A stretch of 64,000 nucleotides of DNA from the NCBI GenBank assembly GCA_004193285.1, contig SECP01000008.1, positions 124,001 through 188,000 on the forward strand, given 5' to 3'. Below are positions 59,601 to 64,000 of the stretch, in pieces (positions within the stretch are counted from its first letter, which is position 1; each line of letters begins with the position of its first letter). The notes under the pieces were generated by a model. The model did no database searches and was not told the origin of the DNA. It saw only the letters and a list, made by a program, of their open reading frames with translations. The position numbers were made by a program, and so were the translations under genes. Source of the DNA: Myxococcales bacterium (GTDB lineage: Bacteria; Myxococcota_A; Polyangia; Polyangiales; Polyangiaceae).

Positions 59601-61006
59601 GCGAGCTCCTCTCCTCCGCCGATCGTGTCGTCTGCCGGCAAGCCAGTGAGCACGCTCTCGTCCGTGCCGGCCACGACGACGCGCATCTCGGCCTCGTGAG
59701 CGGCCATGACGAGCTCGTCGATGCCGGTTTGAGGGATGAGCTCCACCTCGGCGAGCGCCACGAGCGCGCCGCCGTGAATCATGCCCACGACCAAGCCGCC
59801 GCGACGGCCCAAATCCGAAACTTGGGGACCGAGCTCGTCCGGCACCTCGCAGCCGAGCACGCCGAGCGCGCCGAAAGTGTAGTCGCCCAGCGTGCGCTTC
59901 TCGATCGGGCGCTCCACGTCCAGCATCGCGACCAGCGCCTTGCGGATCTCGGCTTCGTCCACGCTGCCGATGCACAGGAGCTCGCGCACCTCGTAGCGAT
60001 CGCGCGCGACGAGGCCGCTCTCGAGCACCAAGCAATCGATTCGGTCGAGGCGCCGCAGCGCTTCCGAATCCACCACGAGCGCCTGCCGCTCCGCGAGCGC
60101 GCGGGCCAGCTCCGCGCAGAAGGTCTCCCGGCCCAGGCGCGCCGGCTGGGGCAGACCCGCGAACAGCGCCGCGATCGCGCGCTGCACGCTGCGCGTCGTG
60201 AGGAAGCTGACCGCGAAGCCGCCGAGCGACACGATCCAGGCCCGGTCCGCGTATTCTTCGATCGGGCCGCGCGGCATCGCGCGGGGCCGCGGCTCTGCCG
60301 ACACGGGCTCGGTGATGTCCGTGGGCACCGCGAACAGCTCACCCTCGCGCTGCTCCCAGATGCGCCGCCGGGCCTGAGCCTCGCCGAGGCGCGACAACTT
60401 GTGGGTCAGGTCCACGAAGGCGCTGCCCGGGCGCTGCGCGGCGCCGTGGGCGGCCGCGGCCGCCATGTCCAGCAGAAGGTCCGCCCGGTTCGGGCCAACG
60501 CGCTCGTCCAGCGGCTTGCGGAGCCGGGCCGTGCCCTGCGCGATGGAGAGCAGACTGCCCACGGTGCCCGCGACGCGTAGGGCGGGCACCGGCGAAAATT
60601 TCAAACCGAGCGCAGTGACGGTGCCGAGCGCGTCCGCGCAAAGCCCGACCAACAGCCGCTCCACGCTCTCCGCGTCCGCCGGGTGCTCCCAGTGCTCGTC
60701 GCGGAAGCGCGCGTTGTCGACTCCGGCCGCGCGCTCCGCTTGCTCGACGACCACGAGCAGCTCCGGCAACGTGTACGCGTCGTCGTCGAAGGAGACGACC
60801 AGGCGACGCAGCGGAGCGTTGAGCTCCACGCTGCGGACGCGAACCAGCTGGCTCAGCGCCGGCCGCACCCGCTCCGCAAACAGCGAGAGCTCGGAAGGCG
60901 AGAGGTCGCGCAGCTCCACGTGAGCCCGCGTCCGACTCATCCAAGCGCGCCGCGCGCGGGGAGACAAAAGCTTACGAACCGTGAAAAATGCGCCCGCCAG
61001 GCTCAT
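56615..61006 (-). CDS. Giant P-type ATPase, CtpH/CtpI-like
   Basis: A 1463-residue P-type cation ATPase with the architecture of mycobacterial CtpH/CtpI: an N-terminal half of about 640 residues that looks like a degenerate copy of ATPase parts, then a full catalytic half. The C-terminal half has TGES in SMTGESLPV, PEGLP (ASVPEGLPLIATA), the phosphorylation site DKTGTLTEG at about residue 920, and TGDH and GDGANDAPAIRLANVGIAVG. These are P-type hallmarks; the transported ion is not obvious, as the membrane region lacks a CPC metal motif. The ATG at 61004-61006 lies one base after the iminopeptidase stop, so the two are coupled. Calcium-type specificity by PEGLP is inference. Confidence 0.9.
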   Translation of the reverse strand: MSLAGAFFTVRKLLSPRARRAWMSRTRAHVELRDLSPSELSLFAERVRPALSQLVRVRSVELNAPLRRLVVSFDDDAYTLPELLVVVEQAERAAGVDNARFRDEHWEHPADAESVERLLVGLCADALGTVTALGLKFSPVPALRVAGTVGSLLSIAQGTARLRKPLDERVGPNRADLLLDMAAAAAHGAAQRPGSAFVDLTHKLSRLGEAQARRRIWEQREGELFAVPTDITEPVSAEPRPRAMPRGPIEEYADRAWIVSLGGFAVSFLTTRSVQRAIAALFAGLPQPARLGRETFCAELARALAERQALVVDSEALRRLDRIDCLVLESGLVARDRYEVRELLCIGSVDEAEIRKALVAMLDVERPIEKRTLGDYTFGALGVLGCEVPDELGPQVSDLGRRGGLVVGMIHGGALVALAEVELIPQTGIDELVMAAHEAEMRVVVAGTDESVLTGLPADDTIGGGEELARGIRRLQREGRGVCLVTTSRSPRVDADLTIGLMREGEAPPWGAHVICRDDLSDVRFLIHAAVSARQVAKQGVNIALGAATLGALVSAGGVLPLTSRRVIAVVNAASLVSMANGVRGSFALARRALPAPRDRTPWYALDARSVLVKLRTSEQGLLKREALRRKHPSLTRTRSRAGELAEAITDELFNPLAPLLAAGAGLSAAVGSFGDAGMVGGVVLLNALIGGAQRYRTERRLRELSRGERRYARVRRGNSLLDVPEEELVRGDIIVLEAGDVVPADCRILSAESLEVDASSMTGESLPVRKSQAASFESQVADRSSMLYDGTAIAAGRAVAVVVATGEETEARRGASAVKRDPSRGGVERRLRSLIHMTGPVALAAGVSLIGAGLVRGRKLEELVGSGVSLAVASVPEGLPLIATAAQLAAASRLSQRGALVRNVRSIEALGRVDALCLDKTGTLTEGRIELGSISEGTSDAAAAYGDVERAVLAAALRAAPEPRIGSTKTDPTDAALYRAAEAQNVQAFDGAGGWLRLREHPFEAERGYQVVLGETREGALLSVKGAPEKLIEHVRKVRKAGQELDLDAAGRAALLERAKELGGAGLRVLGVAEARVASDHDVSQLPALTFRGFVAFRDPVRATSAQAVSDLHEAGVVTYMLTGDHPSTAEAIAREVGLLRPGGIVMSGGALAQFSDEELDAQLGRVRVFARVTPAQKVRIVRALQRAGRVVAMVGDGANDAPAIRLANVGIAVGRHSTAAARAAADVVLMDERIETLVHAIVEGRAMWASVRDAVSILVGGNLGEIGFTLAAGLLDGRPPLNPRQLLLVNLLTDVAPAMAIALRPPSLDTLSALRTEGPEASLGQPLNRDIAVRALVTSLGAGSAWVVGRFGGRERANTVGLLALVGSQLGQTLLSGKMSRPVVITSVASAATLAAIVQTPGISQLFGCKPLGPFGWATAIGASAGATALASYFPELVNATMKRLHLDKPVMVEDLDALET

Positions 61007-61007
61007 T

Positions 61008-61979
61008 TCAAGGGGCCTTTCGGCTGGCAAAGCGATCGGTTGCGCTGATGAGCTCGTGCACGATACCGGGCTCGAACGCGGAGTGGCCGGCGTCCGGCAC
61101 GATGCGCAGCTCCGCCTCCGGGTACGCTTTGGAGAGCTCCCAGGCGCTACGCAGGGGGCAGACCACGTCGTACCGGCCCTGCACGATGACGCATGGTAGG
61201 TGACGAATCTTGCTCACGTCTTCCAGCAATTGCTGCTCGCTCTTCAAGAACCCACCGTTGACGAAGTAGTGCGCTTCGATGCGCGCGAACGCGAGGCTGA
61301 ACTCGTCACCAGCCGCGCTTTGAATGTACTCTCGGTCTTGTAGCAAGTGGCTGGTGCTCGCCTCCCACACGCTCCAGACGCGCGCCGCTTCTTGACGCTG
61401 CACGGGGCTCTCGCTCACCAAGCGCTTGTGGAACGCGGTGATCAGATCAGCGCGCTCGGCTTCCGGGATGAGCTCTCGAAACGGCTCGAACGCGTCCGGA
61501 AACAGCATGCTCGTCCCGCGCTGGTAGAACCATTCGAGCTCCCAGCGGCGGAGCAGGAAGATCCCGCGCAGCACGAGCTCGCTCACGCGGTCCGGGTGAG
61601 CCTCCGCGTAGGCGAGCCCGAGCGAGCTCCCCCACGAGCCGCCAAAAACCTGCCACCGCTCGATTCCCAGGTGCTGGCGCAGCTGCTCGATGTCCGCCAC
61701 CAGGTGCCAGGTGGTGTTCTCCTCCAGCGAAGCGTGGGGCCGGCTCTTGCCGCAGCCGCGCTGATCGAAGAGCACGATGCGGTAACGCGCAGGGTCGAAG
61801 AAGCGCCGCTGCTTGGGGCTCGTCCCGCCGCCGGGGCCGCCGTGAAGGAACACGACCGGCTTGCCTTCGGGGTTGCCGGACTCCTCGAAGTACAGCGAGT
61901 GGACGGGAGAGACGGGTAGAAAACCGGTCCGGTAGGGCTGGATCTCGGGATAGAAGCTGCGGAGCACGCGCGGTACCAT
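61008..61979 (-). CDS. pip: Proline iminopeptidase
   Basis: Removes N-terminal proline from peptides; serine hydrolase family S33. The 323-residue enzyme has the oxyanion segment HGGPGGG (46-52), DQRGCGKS (72-79), the nucleophile elbow GGSWGS with Ser115, the acid in GRYDVVCP and the histidine in DAGHSAFEPG. Start ATG at 61977-61979 gives normal length. The P-type ATPase gene follows one base downstream. Cytosolic; no signal peptide. Confidence 0.95.
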   Translation of the reverse strand: MVPRVLRSFYPEIQPYRTGFLPVSPVHSLYFEESGNPEGKPVVFLHGGPGGGTSPKQRRFFDPARYRIVLFDQRGCGKSRPHASLEENTTWHLVADIEQLRQHLGIERWQVFGGSWGSSLGLAYAEAHPDRVSELVLRGIFLLRRWELEWFYQRGTSMLFPDAFEPFRELIPEAERADLITAFHKRLVSESPVQRQEAARVWSVWEASTSHLLQDREYIQSAAGDEFSLAFARIEAHYFVNGGFLKSEQQLLEDVSKIRHLPCVIVQGRYDVVCPLRSAWELSKAYPEAELRIVPDAGHSAFEPGIVHELISATDRFASRKAP

Positions 61980-62065
61980 CGGGGACCCCGCAGAGTATCA
62001 CGGAGGTCCGGCCCGGGGCTCGTGCGGTGCCGCCCCGCCCGTGTTAGGCAGGCGCCGCACTTTTC

Positions 62066-62848
62066 ATGCAAATCATCGGTCAAGACAGCGGTTCGGGCGG
62101 TGGCCCGGACCTGGTGAGCGCGGTCAAGCAGGCGCGGCGTGGGTTCCGCCGCGACGTGGCGGCTTTGCTCGAGGCGCTCGAACAGGCGGACCTGCTGATC
62201 CCACTGGCAGAGCCGTTGGCGGGCGCCAGCACCGGGGTACGCACCAAGGTCGAGGGCGAGCTGCGGCTCCAGCCGCACTTCCTCCCGACGCCGGAAGGGC
62301 CGCTCTTCGCCGCCTTGTTCACGAGCGCGCCGCTGCTGGACGCGGTGGGCGCGCAGCTGGGCTGGCGCACCGGCGAGCAGGGGCTGGAGTTTTGCTCGAT
62401 TCCGGGCGGCGTGGCGCTGGAGATGGCCGCGGGCACGCTGGACGAGCACGTGCATGGCGTCGTCATCGACGCCGGCGCCGACTCGGAGCTGGTGCTCACC
62501 GCCGCGGAAGTGAAGCGGCTCGTCACCGGCCAAGCGGTTCCTCTCGTCGGCTACGTCGCGGCGATTCCAGACGACCACGAAAAGACGCTCGTCGCCGAGC
62601 CGGGCGCGGCGCCCTCACCCGAGCTCGTGGCCGCGCTCGAGCGCTGCGTATCCGAGCTGTCGGAGCTGTACGGTTTCGAGCTACTGCGCACCTTCAACCC
62701 GGAGCGCGACCTGGAGCCGCACCCCACGATCAAGCTGCGGACTGCGCCTGGCCCCGTGGATCATAGCCACCTTGCCAAGCACGTGTTCGACGCGGTGGGG
62801 CCATTTTTGCCGCCGCCAGGCTACGTGGACATCGTGTTCGAGGAGTGA
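62066..62848 (+). CDS. SseB-domain protein
   Basis: A 260-residue soluble protein carrying an SseB-like N-terminal domain (about 17-130, with LLEALEQADLLIPLAEP and FLPTPEGPLFAALFTS) and the SseB C-terminal domain (about 150-255, with YGFELLRTFNPERD). SseB was named for enhanced serine sensitivity and shares a fold with type III secretion proteins, but this protein has no type III context here and its role is unknown. It ends three bases before the acyltransferase gene's ATG, giving a likely two-gene unit. Confidence 0.82.
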   Translation: MQIIGQDSGSGGGPDLVSAVKQARRGFRRDVAALLEALEQADLLIPLAEPLAGASTGVRTKVEGELRLQPHFLPTPEGPLFAALFTSAPLLDAVGAQLGWRTGEQGLEFCSIPGGVALEMAAGTLDEHVHGVVIDAGADSELVLTAAEVKRLVTGQAVPLVGYVAAIPDDHEKTLVAEPGAAPSPELVAALERCVSELSELYGFELLRTFNPERDLEPHPTIKLRTAPGPVDHSHLAKHVFDAVGPFLPPPGYVDIVFEE

Positions 62849-62850
62849 GC

Positions 62851-63708
62851 ATGACGTCGCACAGCCCCGTCGTACCAGGCGCGGCTCGACCGGATTTGGT
62901 CGAGACCGGCAAGGAGCGGTTGTCCTTTTGGGAGCGGGTGATCATTCGCTTCGTGCGCGGCACCTTTCGCCGGGGCCTGGTGGACAGCGTGATTCGCTGG
63001 CTCCAGCACGGGGTCGGCTCGTCTTGGATTCACCACTGCACCAAGCACCTCCGCCACATGCACGGGCTCGAGGATCTGCCGGCGCTGGAGATGCGCCAGA
63101 GCTACATCCTCGTCTGCAACCACCGAAGCTTCTTCGACCTCTACGTGATCTTTGGGGACTTGGTGCGCCGGGGACTGAAGCACCGCATCGTGTTCCCGGT
63201 GCGCTCCAAGTTCTTCTACGATAACCCCTTGGGTTTATTCGTGAACGGGGTCATGAGCTTCTTCGCCATGTACCCGCCGCTCTTTCGGGAGCGCAAGAAG
63301 CTCATCTTGAACCCCACGTCCCTGGACGAGCTGTCCTGGCTGCTCAAGCGCGGCGGCATGTTCGCGGGGATCCACCCCGAGGGCACGCGCAAGAAGGACG
63401 ACGACCCGTACACGTTCTTGCCCGCGCAGCGCGGCGTTGGCCGCATCATTCAAGGCGCCAAAGTGCCGGTCATCCCCGTGTTCATCAACGGGCTCATCAA
63501 CGACTTGCCCCGCCAGGTGGAGAGCAACTTCGACGGTACCGGGCGCGACATCATCGTCGTGTTCGGCAAGCCCATCGACTTCGGCTCGCTCTTGGACGAG
63601 CCCCCGAGCGCAAAGACCGAGCAGCGCATCGCGGACCTCACGCTGGAGGCCATTGGCCAGCTCGGTCAGCGAGAGAAATCGCTGCGAGGCTCCTTGAAGG
63701 CCGAATAG
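62851..63708 (+). CDS. PlsC-type acyltransferase
   Basis: A 285-residue membrane-associated acyltransferase of the 1-acylglycerol-3-phosphate family, transferring acyl groups to lysophospholipids or related acceptors. The HX4D motif is His91 to Asp96 in CNHRSFFDLYV, and the second motif EGTR is at 177-180. A hydrophobic segment is at about 128-141. GAGGAG with the ATG at 62851 fixes the start, although an in-frame GTG at 62845 exists. The exact acceptor is unknown. Its 3' end overlaps the minus-strand gene at the edge by 43 bases. Confidence 0.92.
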   Translation: MTSHSPVVPGAARPDLVETGKERLSFWERVIIRFVRGTFRRGLVDSVIRWLQHGVGSSWIHHCTKHLRHMHGLEDLPALEMRQSYILVCNHRSFFDLYVIFGDLVRRGLKHRIVFPVRSKFFYDNPLGLFVNGVMSFFAMYPPLFRERKKLILNPTSLDELSWLLKRGGMFAGIHPEGTRKKDDDPYTFLPAQRGVGRIIQGAKVPVIPVFINGLINDLPRQVESNFDGTGRDIIVVFGKPIDFGSLLDEPPSAKTEQRIADLTLEAIGQLGQREKSLRGSLKAE

Positions 63709-64000
63709 GCGAGGAGCCCGGCCGCCAGCGCGCAGCCAGGAAGCGCGAGCAGGAGCCCCGCGAAGTCGTCGCGCTCCGGGCTCGTCGTGAAGAACGCGGC
63801 GGTGCCGATGCCCTCTAAGCGGAGACCGACCCGCAGGGCGCCAAGCGCACACACACCGGGGACGAGCCAGCGCAGCGCGCGGCGCAGCGCCTCCGGCCGG
63901 GGGAGCGGCGGCGCGAGCCGCGAAAGATCCGCGAACACGGCGTAGACGAGCGCCTGCTGGGTGAAGGCGATGTTCAGGGCCGCGGCGTTCGCGAGGTGGA
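63666..64000 (-). CDS. C-terminal end of a membrane protein, 5' part outside window
   Basis: The frame is open to the right edge, and about 110 codons are inside. It begins HLANAAALNIAFTQQALVYAVF and continues through two or three hydrophobic segments including ALRWLVPGVCALGALRVGL and FAGLLLALPGCALAAGLLAYSAF. It looks like the end of a polytopic inner-membrane protein of unknown family. Convergent overlap of 43 bases with the acyltransferase gene is unusual but the composition and frame quality support it. Start and full length cannot be seen. Confidence 0.55.
   Translation of the reverse strand, partial: HLANAAALNIAFTQQALVYAVFADLSRLAPPLPRPEALRRALRWLVPGVCALGALRVGLRLEGIGTAAFFTTSPERDDFAGLLLALPGCALAAGLLAYSAFKEPRSDFSR

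Overview
The window is a high-GC, gene-dense bacterial chromosome segment, most likely from Myxococcota (probably a Polyangia/Sorangiineae-type organism). The evidence is a MYXO-CTERM-type tail on the protein at 47620-48420, cysteine-rich lipoproteins of the kind common in these genomes, two Pkn-type Ser/Thr kinases, three histidine kinases (two of them hybrids), a PilZ protein, a ThyX in place of ThyA, and strong G/C third-position use. No tRNA, rRNA, CRISPR array, phage or complete insertion sequence was recognised.

Layout. 1-2555 (minus): a membrane protein, grpE and the 5' two-thirds or so... of dnaK, which runs off the left edge. 2630-7326 (plus): a PcrA/UvrD helicase coupled to a small TPR protein, then a cysteine-rich lipoprotein coupled to a FadL-type outer-membrane channel; tandem-repeat arrays follow the TPR gene and the fadL-like gene. 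7580-9543: a MarR-type regulator and a 1.6-kb gene-free stretch made of a 242-bp tandem duplication, a palindromic element in three copies and two minisatellites. 9544-18359: a giant kinase/ATPase/TPR protein, a TPR-type lipoprotein and a kinase fused to a TonB C-terminal domain. 18360-19038: gene-poor. 19039-28271: cupin, PilZ, dnaJ, HAD hydrolase, proC, a large propeller-like lipoprotein, asd and thyX.

28246-34579 (minus) is the most notable locus. It is a seven-gene array in which every junction overlaps: a complete toluene/aromatic diiron monooxygenase (tmoABCDE-like, with all six diiron ligands visible in the alpha subunit) followed directly by a PAS/HisKA_2 sensor kinase and a REC-PAS-kinase-REC hybrid. 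The NADH reductase (tmoF) and any DNA-binding response regulator are absent from the window.

34741-64000 is mostly housekeeping with some accessory genes: nadA, a membrane sulfatase-superfamily protein, a lipoprotein beta-carbonic anhydrase, a GH3 glycosidase, a glyoxalase-fold protein, mlaE, tsaE, a LppC-like lipoprotein, an SdhC-like membrane protein, folB with a long tail, the MYXO-CTERM protein, two PLP aminotransferases (one ilvE), a second hybrid kinase, glnD, a giant CtpH/I-like P-type ATPase, a proline iminopeptidase, an SseB-domain protein and a PlsC-type acyltransferase. The right edge cuts a minus-strand membrane protein gene.

Functional themes are protein folding (grpE-dnaK, dnaJ), nitrogen and amino-acid metabolism (glnD, proC, asd, ilvE), cofactor synthesis (nadA, folB, thyX), envelope lipoproteins, and eukaryote-like plus two-component signalling.
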